Origin: G963664835 sp963664835
GTDB taxonomy: Bacteria; Chloroflexota; UBA6077; FW602-bin22; JBCLEL01
NCBI GenBank assembly: GCA_963664835.2
Contig: CAXXUG010000009.1
Coordinates: forward strand, 1-64,000
Direction of reading: 5' to 3'
DNA length: 64,000 nt
In this document: piece after piece, positions 27,462 to 36,690 of the stretch
How positions within the stretch are numbered: the first letter of the stretch is position 1
How the letters are laid out: every line of letters starts with the position of its first letter
Program-made: the position numbers and the translations under genes
The notes under the pieces: model-generated
The model's database searches: none
The model's input: only the letters and a program-made list of their open reading frames with translations
What the model was told of the DNA's origin: nothing

Positions 27462-29321
27462 GTGTACGTCATCGGCACCGCCGGCCACGTGGATCACGGC
27501 AAGAGCGCCCTGGTCCAAGCGCTGACCGGCATTGACCCCGACAGGCTGCGCGAAGAGAAAGAGCGAGGCATGACAATCGACCTCGGCTTCGCCTGGCTCA
27601 CACTGCCAGGCGGCCAGGAGGTCAGCGTTATCGACGTTCCCGGCCATGAACGTTTTATCAAGAACATGTTGGCCGGCGTGGGCGGTATAGACGCCGGACT
27701 CTTGGTGGTCGCCGCCGATGAAGGAATAATGCCTCAAACCGAGGAGCATCTAGCGATCCTCGAGTTGCTCCAAATACCGTCCTGCCTGGTCGCCGTCACC
27801 AAGGTTGACCTGGTTGACGAGGACTGGCTGGAGCTGGTTCATGATGACATAATCGAGCGGATGAAACGCTCACGCTACCCCGATGCGCCAATGGTGGATG
27901 TGTCCGCCCTTCAAGGCATCGGCCTCGATAAGCTGGTTGAGTTGGTCCAGTCGGCTCTGCTCAAGACAGAGCCTCGCCGCGATTTCGGCCGGCCCCGGCT
28001 GCCGATTGATAGGGTGTTCACCGTTGCCGGCTTCGGGACCGTCGTGACCGGTACCCTGACCGGTGGTTCGATCTCGGTTGGACAGGAGCTTGTCATCCAA
28101 CCCGGCGACCGCAAGACCAGGGTACGCGGCCTGCAGTCGCATAAGACGATGGTGTCCCAGGCGATGCCCGGGACTCGCCTGGCCGTCAACGTGGCCGGCG
28201 TCGCGGTGGAGGAGCTCAAGAGGGGACAGGTCCTCACCACCGATGGCTGGTTGTCTCCTTCGCTCGCGGTCGATGTCTGGTTGCGGGTGATCGATTCATC
28301 CCCCGGCAATCTCAAGCACAACGCCCCGGTAACCTTCCACGCTGGAGCTTCGGAAGTGGCCGGCATCGTAAAGCTGCTCAACGCCGACGCGCTGGTCCCT
28401 CGACAGGCAGGCTGGGCCCAGATCAAGCTTTCCGAGCCCGTGTTCGTTGCTAGGCACGACTATTTCGTCGTTCGATATAACGACCAGACCGTCGCCGGCG
28501 GCACCGTCGTCGATACTAACGCCCGGCGCCACCGCCGTCGGAACGCGGCTACGCTTGCCACCCTGGACCGGCTGCTGAACGGTACGCCGGAGGATGGCAT
28601 CGTCGAGCTTGTCCGCCGGCGCGGATTCATCGACCGTCCAGGCCTATTGAAGACTTCATCCCTGCCCGTCGCCGAGACTGACCAGGCTGTCGAAACCCTA
28701 TTGACCGACGGAAGATTGGTGTCTCTGTCAAACTTGCTGCTGGCGGCCGAAGATTTTCAGAGCCACAAGTCCAATCTGGAATCGACTCTGGGTGACTATC
28801 ACCGGCGCTATCCGCTGCGAGCGGGGATGCGTCAGGAGGAGCTTCGATCGAGATCGAACCTACCGGCAGAGCTCTTCAACCTGTTGCTGGCGCACGTTAT
28901 CGCAGAGCAGCGAGTCGCCGAGAGCGGCACCGCTGTAAGGCTGAGCGGGCACCAGATAGAATTTACCGCCGGCCAGGCCGAGGCCACCGGCAATCTGTTG
29001 AAACGACTGGCGAAGGGTGGATATTCTCCGCCGGCATTGGACCAGTTGTGTGCAGAACTCGGGTTGGACGACGAGGTGATAACCGCCCTGGTTGAGCGCG
29101 GCGATCTGGTCCGTACCAGTGATTCCGTCGCCTTCGCCAAGCCCGTATTTAATGATATGGTGGCTCAGCTCAGAAACTGGCTCGAGAGTCACGGGTCGAT
29201 TACGGTCGCCGAGTGGCGCGATCTGACCGGTACAAGTAGAAAATTCGGGCTGGCATTTCTCGAGTACCTGGACCAACAGCGCATCACCCGTCGAGTCGGC
29301 GACGCCCGGCATCTGAGATAG
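27462..29321 (+). CDS. selB: Selenocysteine-specific elongation factor SelB
   Basis: SelB carries Sec-tRNA to UGA codons marked by a SECIS hairpin. The G domain begins at the very N-terminus (GTAGHVDHGKSALVQAL), with DVPGHERFIKNMLAG and TKVDLVDEDW. Domains II-III follow, and the last ~250 residues are the winged-helix repeats that bind SECIS, which separates SelB from EF-Tu. GTG 27462 starts the protein. The 619-residue length is standard. Neither selA, selD nor selC was found in the window, and I saw no clear in-frame UGA selenoprotein, so the rest of the pathway lies elsewhere. Confidence 0.95.
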   Translation: MYVIGTAGHVDHGKSALVQALTGIDPDRLREEKERGMTIDLGFAWLTLPGGQEVSVIDVPGHERFIKNMLAGVGGIDAGLLVVAADEGIMPQTEEHLAILELLQIPSCLVAVTKVDLVDEDWLELVHDDIIERMKRSRYPDAPMVDVSALQGIGLDKLVELVQSALLKTEPRRDFGRPRLPIDRVFTVAGFGTVVTGTLTGGSISVGQELVIQPGDRKTRVRGLQSHKTMVSQAMPGTRLAVNVAGVAVEELKRGQVLTTDGWLSPSLAVDVWLRVIDSSPGNLKHNAPVTFHAGASEVAGIVKLLNADALVPRQAGWAQIKLSEPVFVARHDYFVVRYNDQTVAGGTVVDTNARRHRRRNAATLATLDRLLNGTPEDGIVELVRRRGFIDRPGLLKTSSLPVAETDQAVETLLTDGRLVSLSNLLLAAEDFQSHKSNLESTLGDYHRRYPLRAGMRQEELRSRSNLPAELFNLLLAHVIAEQRVAESGTAVRLSGHQIEFTAGQAEATGNLLKRLAKGGYSPPALDQLCAELGLDDEVITALVERGDLVRTSDSVAFAKPVFNDMVAQLRNWLESHGSITVAEWRDLTGTSRKFGLAFLEYLDQQRITRRVGDARHLR

Positions 29322-29361
29322 AATTTGATGGTCGTTCGCTTAAGCTTCGGAGGCATGTCAA

Positions 29362-30525
29362 TTGCCGGCATATAGGGGCCTCGTGGCGCGCGCGTTCGTC
29401 TTGGCTGGAGCAGTCGGGATGGCGTGGCTCGTTCAACGCCGGCCGGCCGGCACGCCACCACGCCTGGTGGATTGGGAAAGGGTGCAGAGTGTAGCGCTAC
29501 GCCTGAGCTCCGAGCCGCAACCGATGAGCCTGCCGACGCGCCGGCACATGCAGCGCAGATACCACGATTGGGTACGCCAAAGCGAGGAGGGAATCTCCGA
29601 GTACCTTCAGCAAGAGGCGCCGTCAAGCGCCGGCCAGGCCCTGGTCTTCGACCGCAAGGAGTGGATCAACGCCAATCGTGCCCAGTTCGAGGCGCTCTTC
29701 CATCCGCTTGAACTTGCCAACGCCCGGGGTATGCTCGATGCCAGGGCCGGCAGTTGGGCGATGGCCCGAATGAGTCAACTTGTCATAAGCTACCAAATGG
29801 GTCTCTTGATGGGCTATTTGGGTCGCAGAGTCCTGGGTCAGTACGATGTCGCATTGCTGGGCCGCGAGCCCCTCACCGGTGGGCGAATATACTTCGTGGA
29901 GCCGAACATTGCTGGGCTGGAACGCCGGCTTCGAGTCCCCGGGGAGGACCTCAGGCTCTGGATCAGCCTTCACGAGACAACCCACGCCTATGAGTTCGAG
30001 GGCCATCCCTGGCTGATCGACTATCTGAACGGACTACTTGGCGAATACTTCGAAAACGCTGCCAAGGACTTCAGAAACCTGAAGACAACCGGTATCTGGG
30101 AGATGCTCGGCCGCAGCGTCAAGAACTCCTTCACTCAGCGTAGCCCGTTGGAGGCGATCATGAGCGACGTCGAGCGCAACGTGTTCGGGCGCATTCAGGC
30201 CGTCATGTCTCTTCTGGAAGGCTTCAGCAATCACGTGATGGACAGGGTGGGGGAGCGAATCATGCCGGCCAACTATCCGGTCCTCAAGAGCAGGTTCGAA
30301 GCGCGACGCGGCCGGCGATCGCTGGGCGACCGCATGTTTGCCAAGTTCACCGGCCTCGAGCTTAAGTTGCAGCAATACCAGCTGGGCGAACAGTTCGTGA
30401 ACCAGATCGTCGCTGAACGCGGCCTCGAGGTGATGGGCCTGGTATGGAACGGGCCGGAGTTTCTGCCCGACATGAGGGAGATCAGGCAACCCTCGCTCTG
30501 GTACGACCGGGTGAGAAAGATATAG
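29362..30525 (+). CDS. Zinc-dependent metalloprotease, DUF2342 family
   Basis: A 387-residue protein with a short hydrophobic N-terminus and the zinc motif LHETTHAYEFEGHPWL near residue 205, the HExxH variant characteristic of DUF2342 proteins from actinobacteria and Chloroflexota. The C-terminal GLEVMGLVWNGPEFLP segment is also typical. TTG 29362 is the only sensible start, with CGGAGG upstream. It lies 40 bases after selB, possibly in the same transcript. The biological substrate is unknown. Confidence 0.85.
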   Translation: MPAYRGLVARAFVLAGAVGMAWLVQRRPAGTPPRLVDWERVQSVALRLSSEPQPMSLPTRRHMQRRYHDWVRQSEEGISEYLQQEAPSSAGQALVFDRKEWINANRAQFEALFHPLELANARGMLDARAGSWAMARMSQLVISYQMGLLMGYLGRRVLGQYDVALLGREPLTGGRIYFVEPNIAGLERRLRVPGEDLRLWISLHETTHAYEFEGHPWLIDYLNGLLGEYFENAAKDFRNLKTTGIWEMLGRSVKNSFTQRSPLEAIMSDVERNVFGRIQAVMSLLEGFSNHVMDRVGERIMPANYPVLKSRFEARRGRRSLGDRMFAKFTGLELKLQQYQLGEQFVNQIVAERGLEVMGLVWNGPEFLPDMREIRQPSLWYDRVRKI

Positions 30526-30603
30526 ATGCTCCGTTGACCAACGCCCAGTGGACCGAACAGGCCGAATAATCCAGTTTCCAAATCCAAAGAAGGAAAACGC
30601 CTG

Positions 30604-30945
30604 ATGCCGCCAAGCGATAAGCCGCTATCAATCTGGAAAGCTGAATCTTACGCGGAAACGTATGATCCCGAAGACGGTCGATGGGAAGAAGAAAGCGAGT
30701 CCCTGTTAGTAGTGGCAACCAACCAGGTCGACGCCATGGGTTATGTGCAAAAGTGGCATGACCAGGCTCGAGCGCTTCACTCGGAATATGGAGACGGCCC
30801 TTCGCGAAATTGGACTATTCGCAACTTCGAGCGCGTCGAAGATACAGATATCCTAATCTATTTGATAAACCGCCAGCCCGGGTTCACATACTCCGCTGAA
30901 GCCGATAACGAATGCGCAGTAACCCTTATAGCACGATCGAGGTAA
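30604..30945 (+). CDS. Hypothetical protein
   Basis: A 113-residue acidic soluble protein; I do not recognise its family. It has a Trp-rich start (SIWKAESYAETYDPEDG) and several short strands, and no membrane segment. AAGGA precedes ATG 30604. A second small unknown gene starts 5 bases after its stop, so they are probably co-expressed. The gene lacks GCCGGC sites, unlike most of the window, which hints at transfer. Confidence 0.6.
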   Translation: MPPSDKPLSIWKAESYAETYDPEDGRWEEESESLLVVATNQVDAMGYVQKWHDQARALHSEYGDGPSRNWTIRNFERVEDTDILIYLINRQPGFTYSAEADNECAVTLIARSR

Positions 30946-30949
30946 TCCC

Positions 30950-31336
30950 GTGTCAACACCCAAACACCTTAACGAGAGCCAGTCCTGGTCAGAACTTGAC
31001 GAGAAAAGACTTGAACATGCTGTGTGGATCGCACTCGGTATCCGGCCTTCCAGTCTTGTCCCCGTCATGTGCTCTTGGGCGCTTGGGCACCGCCGATTCA
31101 ACCAGATTAAACGCCACTGCAGAATGAGCAGCTTCACGGTAGCAAGGGCGCTTAAAGTTCTGACCGCCCAAGGGATCCTGTCCAAAGACGCGAACGGATC
31201 CTACGCGACAGGCCCCTTGTTCTGGAGCTATCGTTGCCCCCGTCGAGGCACTTACGAGGACGATCGGGAATACATAGAGTCGCAGATTGACGACCCCGAC
31301 GATCCAAGTTCGCAGAATATAAGTTCTGCGAACTAA
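30950..31336 (+). CDS. Small winged-helix-like protein
   Basis: A 128-residue protein beginning at GTG 30950. The segment MSSFTVARALKVLTAQGILSKDANGSYATG reads as the recognition helix and wing of a winged helix, so it may bind DNA; the family is not recognised. A charged tail rich in Asp follows. It is tightly linked to the upstream unknown gene (4-base gap) and, like it, has no GCCGGC, so the two may have arrived together. Confidence 0.55.
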   Translation: MSTPKHLNESQSWSELDEKRLEHAVWIALGIRPSSLVPVMCSWALGHRRFNQIKRHCRMSSFTVARALKVLTAQGILSKDANGSYATGPLFWSYRCPRRGTYEDDREYIESQIDDPDDPSSQNISSAN

Positions 31337-31373
31337 AGCCGATTCCGGGAAACATAAGGAGTTAGAGCCAGAA

Positions 31374-31652
31374 GTGATACCAATATCTGTAAGCGATTTT
31401 CCGGTCGAGCCATATTGGGTCTTGGCCGCCCTGCTCGCCTTGTTTCACGCGTCAGTCTATGGATTCATATTCGGCCCAACGTTGGTCAGATATCCGCTGT
31501 TCATAATAGTGTCCGGCATTGGCGTATTCGTCGGCCAACAACTCGGTGAGCTCGCCGGCCTCAGTATCGGCCTCGTTGGCGACCTGCAAGTTGCCCTTGC
31601 GTCGGTAGTCGCCTGGCTGCTGCTCATCATTGCGAAGCGTCTGGGCGCGTGA
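31374..31652 (+). CDS. Small membrane protein
   Basis: A 92-residue hydrophobic protein with three likely transmembrane helices (about residues 13-32, 38-58 and 66-88). GTG 31374 starts it. No family is recognised. It heads a row of four small membrane or membrane-anchored genes that runs to 33094. Confidence 0.55.
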   Translation: MIPISVSDFPVEPYWVLAALLALFHASVYGFIFGPTLVRYPLFIIVSGIGVFVGQQLGELAGLSIGLVGDLQVALASVVAWLLLIIAKRLGA

Positions 31653-31704
31653 TACACTCCCGGCCGCCTTCGTCGTTCCTTGCCACTTGGAGTGTTGCGG
31701 TCAC

Positions 31705-32082
31705 ATGCTGAAGAGCCTGCTGGCGCCTGCGATCGTAATTCTGATCGGCGTTGTGTTAGTCGTAGTCAGCATTGTCCTGAACATCACAACCCAAGTTCGC
31801 GACATTGCGATCGTTTTGGCGATGTTGGCATTTTTCGCCGCCGGCGTGGCGATGATAGCCTTCTTCTCGGTGTTGACTACTCTGGTCGCCAAGTTGAGGG
31901 ATGACGTTATCGGCGAGCAGGTTACGCCAATCTTGGGCACCGCTCGCGACACCGCTACCAATATCAAGGGAAGCACGGATTTTATGACAACCAGGGCTGC
32001 CGGCCCGGTAATCAAGATCATAAGTTTCATCGCCGCGACCGATCGTTTCATCCGTGTCGTACTCGGCCGTTCCGGCGGCTAG
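31705..32082 (+). CDS. Two-helix membrane protein
   Basis: ATG 31705 gives 125 residues with two N-terminal transmembrane helices (about residues 4-28 and 34-60) and a soluble C-terminal part rich in Ile and Thr. No catalytic motif is seen. The layout resembles small DUF948-like membrane proteins, but that is only a shape similarity. The next gene starts 50 bases downstream. Confidence 0.55.
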   Translation: MLKSLLAPAIVILIGVVLVVVSIVLNITTQVRDIAIVLAMLAFFAAGVAMIAFFSVLTTLVAKLRDDVIGEQVTPILGTARDTATNIKGSTDFMTTRAAGPVIKIISFIAATDRFIRVVLGRSGG

Positions 32083-32131
32083 TCCAGGTGTCGCGCAATC
32101 CTTCGAACGAGTTCCAGGTATAGAGGCAACT

Positions 32132-32434
32132 ATGCTCTACTTCATCAAGGGGTTGATATTCGGAGCCCTCGCGGTTCTGTTCCTTAGACTCATATCCAGC
32201 CGGGATCGAAGCGACCGAGCGCGCGGCGTGTTGCGCGACCTTTCCGCACACTCCTCGGCGCGGACACGTGGCGCAACGGATTTCGCCTTCACCGCGGCCG
32301 ACCGCATTCTCGAGACGTCTACTCAACGCATGGAGCGCGCCATCGCGGCGTTCAACCAGACGATAGCGGAAGAAGAACGCTTGTTGCGTGAGGAACTCGC
32401 TCAGGCCCAGCAAACCGGCCAGCTGGACCGCTAG
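32132..32434 (+). CDS. Membrane-anchored coiled-coil protein
   Basis: A 100-residue protein with one N-terminal transmembrane helix (FIKGLIFGALAVLFLRLI) and a charged helical remainder with heptad-like spacing (QRMERAIAAFNQTIAEEERLL). The outline is that of YtxH-like envelope proteins. Function is unknown; it probably works with the two-helix membrane protein just upstream. Confidence 0.5.
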   Translation: MLYFIKGLIFGALAVLFLRLISSRDRSDRARGVLRDLSAHSSARTRGATDFAFTAADRILETSTQRMERAIAAFNQTIAEEERLLREELAQAQQTGQLDR

Positions 32435-32668
32435 TCCCCTACTCCCCACTCGCACATCACCAGCTTTCGCCTGTCCGGTTGTTATGTCCACTAAAGGCAT
32501 CCGTGGTTTCGGCCCCCGCCCTCGCCACGAGGTTCACACCACCTGGGTGGCCCGATGCCTACCCCTGCGCCCGGCCGGCTTGTTCGGCTGCCAAAGCGCT
32601 AACGTATCGTATAATGGCAACCAATGCCATCGCCGAGGGCTGCCGCCAATTGAGGAGCTAAGTAGAGG

Positions 32669-33094
32669 ATGAGCGCGTTACACAGGTTGCTTGCGGTTCT
32701 CTTTGGTGCGTTCGCGCTGGTGGTTACCGTGCAATTCGTATTTTCGCCCTTCTACCAGGACGCCGTCGATATTGGCCAGTTATGGAATTATGTGAACTAC
32801 GTGATGGCCATTGGGGTGTTGGCCGCATTGGTGGTCCACTATCTTCGTAAGCGCGCATTCGCAGGGACTGCCGAGTCTCTCAGCCGTGAGTACCTGGAGG
32901 TCAACGTAGCGTTCTACCTATCCCTCGTGTTGACCCTCTGTTTCTTTTGGAACTGGTTCGACGACATTACTGTGGGTGAGTCTCAGGATACGACCCACCT
33001 GATCATGTGGACCTTTGTCAATCCGCTGTTCGTAGTGATCTCCGGCATCACCGGCTTTCATCTCTGGCGCGATGCCTCCCGCCAGAGTGGCTGA
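32669..33094 (+). CDS. Four-helix membrane protein
   Basis: A 141-residue protein with four predicted membrane helices and charged loops. AGAGG precedes ATG 32669. The segment FWNWFDDITVGE lies between helices 3 and 4. No family is recognised. It is followed 110 bases later by the glycine-betaine transporter genes. Confidence 0.55.
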   Translation: MSALHRLLAVLFGAFALVVTVQFVFSPFYQDAVDIGQLWNYVNYVMAIGVLAALVVHYLRKRAFAGTAESLSREYLEVNVAFYLSLVLTLCFFWNWFDDITVGESQDTTHLIMWTFVNPLFVVISGITGFHLWRDASRQSG

Positions 33095-33204
33095 GGAGAC
33101 ATCGCGGAAGGAGCGATCAGCCTCCGGCCCAGAGACTAGCCGACGTTGCGGTCCAAGTGGCCGCTTGGGTTCCGATGCTCTGCCGGAACGCTCAAGTTTG
33201 AGTT

Positions 33205-34416
33205 ATGGAGACGGTTCTCAGAATGAATCATCAAGGCCCCCATATCCAGGTCAAGGGTCTCTGGAAGATCTTTGGAGATGACCCTGAGCGCGCACTTCAG
33301 CCCGAATACGCCGCCAAGAGCCGCTCCGAGATACAGGATGAGTTGGGCGCTGTTGTAGGTCTGCGGGACGTGTCCTTCAACGTGGATCGTGGGCAAATTT
33401 TCGTTGTAATGGGACTCTCCGGCAGCGGCAAGTCAACCCTGGTACGTTGTCTTATCAGGCTCGTCGAGGCCACCAAGGGACAGATCTACTTCGACGGTGA
33501 AGACATTCTCTCCTACTCTCCGGACCAACTTATGCAGTTTCGTCGTCACAGGATCGCAATGGTCTTCCAACACTACGCGCTTCTTCCCCATCGCCGTGTG
33601 ATCGACAACGTAGCCTATGGCCTCGAAATTCGGGGCATGGAAAAGGAGTCGAGGTACAAGCTGGCGTCAGAAGCCATCGAAACCGTGGGGCTGAAGGGTT
33701 GGGAAGACTATTACCCAAGCGAGATGAGTGGTGGCATGCAGCAGCGTGTCGGGCTCGCCCGAGCATTGGCCGTAGATCCCGAAGTGCTACTGATGGACGA
33801 GCCTTTCAGCGGCCTGGATCCCCTGATAAGAAGCGATATGCGGGACGAGCTGATGTCTCTTCAGGATAAGCTCCGCAAAACCATCGTATTCATCACCCAC
33901 GATCTTGATGAGGCATTGAAACTGGGCGATCGCGTGGCGATCATGCGGGATGGGGCGGTGGTCCAAGAGGGATCCCCCGAAGAGATCGTTACCAAGCCGG
34001 CCGACAAATACGTCGCTAATTTCGTGAAGGACGTCTCTTGGGCAAAGGTCATCCGGACCAAGGCGATAATGGACCAGCCTGAGGCGGTCATTCACGAGCG
34101 GGAGGATCCCGGCACGGCACTCCAAACTATGCGAGAAAACAGTGCTCAAATGCTGTTCTTCGTGGGGCGTGACCGAGTTCTGAATGGCCTCATTGCCCGC
34201 GATGAAGTAAACGCTCTGGCCGACCAGAATGAGAACAACCTGGAAAAAGCCCGGATCCAGCCGGCGATGACCGCCGGACCGGACTCCTACATCGAGAAGA
34301 TCATCCCCATGGCCGCCGTTTCAGACCATCCCATTGCGGTGGTGGACGAGCGAGGTCGCCTGTTGGGCGAGGTCCGCAGGGCCGCGCTGTTGGCAGGCAT
34401 GACTCCAATGCAGTGA
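33205..34416 (+). CDS. proV: Glycine betaine/proline ABC transporter ATP-binding protein
   Basis: The ATPase of an OpuA/ProU-type osmoprotectant importer. Walker A is GLSGSGKSTLVRCL, the Q-loop MVFQHYALLPHR, the signature SGGMQQRVGLARAL and Walker B VLLMDEPFSGLDP. A long C-terminal region (from about residue 280) carries the paired CBS domains that sense ionic strength in this family. The 403 residues match ProV. It is followed by permease and binding-protein genes in the same direction. Confidence 0.95.
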   Translation: METVLRMNHQGPHIQVKGLWKIFGDDPERALQPEYAAKSRSEIQDELGAVVGLRDVSFNVDRGQIFVVMGLSGSGKSTLVRCLIRLVEATKGQIYFDGEDILSYSPDQLMQFRRHRIAMVFQHYALLPHRRVIDNVAYGLEIRGMEKESRYKLASEAIETVGLKGWEDYYPSEMSGGMQQRVGLARALAVDPEVLLMDEPFSGLDPLIRSDMRDELMSLQDKLRKTIVFITHDLDEALKLGDRVAIMRDGAVVQEGSPEEIVTKPADKYVANFVKDVSWAKVIRTKAIMDQPEAVIHEREDPGTALQTMRENSAQMLFFVGRDRVLNGLIARDEVNALADQNENNLEKARIQPAMTAGPDSYIEKIIPMAAVSDHPIAVVDERGRLLGEVRRAALLAGMTPMQ

Positions 34417-34427
34417 GGAGGCTCAAC

Positions 34428-35492
34428 ATGACCCAGATCGAGAACGTGCAATCCGGCGCGCAAAGCCCGACGCAGCAGATCGCCCTAGGCGATCTCCCTG
34501 CCCGTTATCTCTGGTTGACCGGATTGGTGGCGGTCGGCGCCGTGCTGATAGTAAGCCTCCTGATTTGGGGTCCGGAAATGGAGTTCCCCACTACCGTGTC
34601 TAGCTCCGAGGTTGAAACCACCAGAGGTGGCACCGTAACTCTGGATAGAACTGTGCGACAGGTAACCGGGGGCGCAATTGACGATGCGGTTGAGTGGATG
34701 ACGGTAGAGGGTAGCTGGTTGTTCGACGGAATCAGCGCGGCGATTACTCTTGCGCTGGTTCTTATTGAGAACGTCCTGAAATGGGTTCCATGGCCCGCCC
34801 TAATCGTAGGCCTCGCCCTCTTGTCCTTTGCGGTAGGGCGTTGGAGACTCCTGGCTTTCACCTCGCTTGCCCTGCTGTTTGTCGGCTTCATGGGACTTTG
34901 GGAGAACACCTTGGATACCATCGCCTTGATGGTGGTGGCGGTTGCTGTCGCCGTGTCAATTGGCCTCCCCTTGGGTGTCTTGGGTGCCCGTAACTACGTC
35001 GCGGACAACCTGATGCGCCCCATCCTGGACGGGATGCAGACTATGCCAAGCTTTGTTTACCTGCTTCCTGGCATCCTATTCTTTGGCTTGGGAGAACCGG
35101 CCGGCATCTTCGCCACAATCATCTACGCGGTCCCTCCCGTAATCCGGCTGACCAACCTCGGCATTCGTCAAGTTTCTTCAGAAACTGTGGAAGCGGCCCG
35201 CGCTTTTGGAGCGTCTCCGATGCAGCTTCTGATGAAGGTCCAGATTCCGATGGCCTTGCCCACCATAATGGCCGGCGTCAACCAAACCACGATGATGGCG
35301 CTTGGAATGGTCACAATTGCCAGCATGGTGGCCGCCGGCGGTCTCGGCGACAATGTGCTGCGCGCGCTTCAAAAGAACCAATCGGGCAACGGCGCAATTG
35401 CCGGGCTGGCAATCGTATTTCTGGCCATCATAATAGACCGCCTCACGCAGTCGGTGGCCAGAAACAGTAGACAGGCTTCGAGGTCAGCCTAG
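34428..35492 (+). CDS. proW: Glycine betaine/proline ABC transporter permease
   Basis: The membrane subunit of the importer. ATG 34428 follows GAGGAGG, so I prefer it to GTG 34413. The 354 residues have an extra N-terminal hydrophobic region and loop, then the permease core with the EAA-like coupling loop ETVEAARAFGASPMQLLMKVQIPMA and GVNQTTMMALGMVTIASMV, both standard for ProW/OpuAB. It interacts with ProV and the following binding protein. Confidence 0.93.
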   Translation: MTQIENVQSGAQSPTQQIALGDLPARYLWLTGLVAVGAVLIVSLLIWGPEMEFPTTVSSSEVETTRGGTVTLDRTVRQVTGGAIDDAVEWMTVEGSWLFDGISAAITLALVLIENVLKWVPWPALIVGLALLSFAVGRWRLLAFTSLALLFVGFMGLWENTLDTIALMVVAVAVAVSIGLPLGVLGARNYVADNLMRPILDGMQTMPSFVYLLPGILFFGLGEPAGIFATIIYAVPPVIRLTNLGIRQVSSETVEAARAFGASPMQLLMKVQIPMALPTIMAGVNQTTMMALGMVTIASMVAAGGLGDNVLRALQKNQSGNGAIAGLAIVFLAIIIDRLTQSVARNSRQASRSA

Positions 35493-35593
35493 AAGCGGCA
35501 GATTACCCATACCTGCCCCTTTTATACTGAATCCTCGCCGAACGGTGTGATATTCTATGCTGCAACACGGACTATTCAATTAGGAGTGACAGA

Positions 35594-36629
35594 ATGACAC
35601 AAGCCAGAAACAGGATATTCGCGCTGGTCGTCGCGACTGTCGTCATCATTGCGACAGTCGCATGCGCGCAGCTAATGGGGACTCAAGAAGAACCGAAACA
35701 GAAGCTCGTATTCAACGACCTTAACTGGAGCAGCGCCCAAGTCCAGAATCGCATCGCCCAGTACATCGTAGATAAGGGCTATGGCTATCCCACCGAAGTG
35801 GTTTTCGGCGCCACTCTACCTCTATTCCAAGGTCTCCGCCGTGGAGACAGCCATATCACCATGGAGATTTGGCTGCCCAACCAGGATGAAGCTTGGGAGG
35901 AAGCCCAGGCTGCCGGCGAAGTTGTCTCGGTCGGCCAAAGCCTGGGCAAAGATTGGCAGTCCGCCTTCGTCATCCCTGCCTACCTCCAGGAACAGTATCC
36001 GGAGCTCGACAGCATCGAAGATCTGAAGGACGAGAAGTACCAGACGCTGTTCGCAACCTCCGCAACCGGCGGCAAGGCGCGCTTGGTATCCTGCGTTATC
36101 GGTTGGGCCTGCGAAGAGGTTAACGCCGCACAAATCGAAGGCTACGGCCTCTCCGATTATGTCGAAGTCGTCAATCCTGGCGACGGGGCTGCCATGAACG
36201 CCGATCTTTATGGCGCTTATGAGAAGAAAGAGCCCTGGCTTGGTTATCAATGGGGCACCAACGACCCGGCACTGGTGCTCGACCTGGTACGTCTGGACGA
36301 ACCCGAGTACTCCGACGAATGCTGGTTCACCACCAAGGCTTGCGCCTACGAAGACGCCACCATCCTGATTGCAGTTAATCCAGACCTCCTCGCCGATGCC
36401 CCCGAAGTCGTAACGATGCTGAGGGGCCTGGGATTTCAACATTGATGTCTACAAGGAAGTTGCTGCTTGGCTCCAGGAAAACCCCGACGCCGATGCCAAT
36501 GACGCCGCACTCTGGTGGCTGAATAGCAAAGTAGACATCTGGCAGGATTGGGTTACCGATGAAGCCGCCGAAGCTATCAAGGCCGCTCTCGAAGCCAACG
36601 AAATCCCTGATGGCTGGCCAGAAGAATAG
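35594..36629 (+). CDS. proX: Glycine betaine/proline substrate-binding protein (one frameshift)
   Basis: The substrate-binding component of the same transporter. A signal peptide ending in VACAQ marks a lipoprotein-like start at ATG 35594 after AGGAG. The OpuAC fold is clear (VFNDLNWSSAQVQNR and PGDGAAMNADL). The frame stops at 36443, but a one-base shift near 36430 restores the missing C-terminus, which reads DVYKEVAAWLQENPDADAN and ALWWLNSKVDIWQDWVTDEA and ends in TAG at 36627. A sequence error or recent mutation is likely; the protein is otherwise complete. Confidence 0.88.
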
Positions 36630-36690
36630 CCGGCGACACTCTTGCGTAAATGAATCAGTTGTTTATTTGAACCCAATCGGAGGAGCATCG

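Noticed and set aside
36443..36445. In-frame TGA in proX as a selenocysteine codon, given selB in the window
   Set aside because: The conserved C-terminus continues in another frame, so a one-base shift explains the stop; the family has no Sec at this place.
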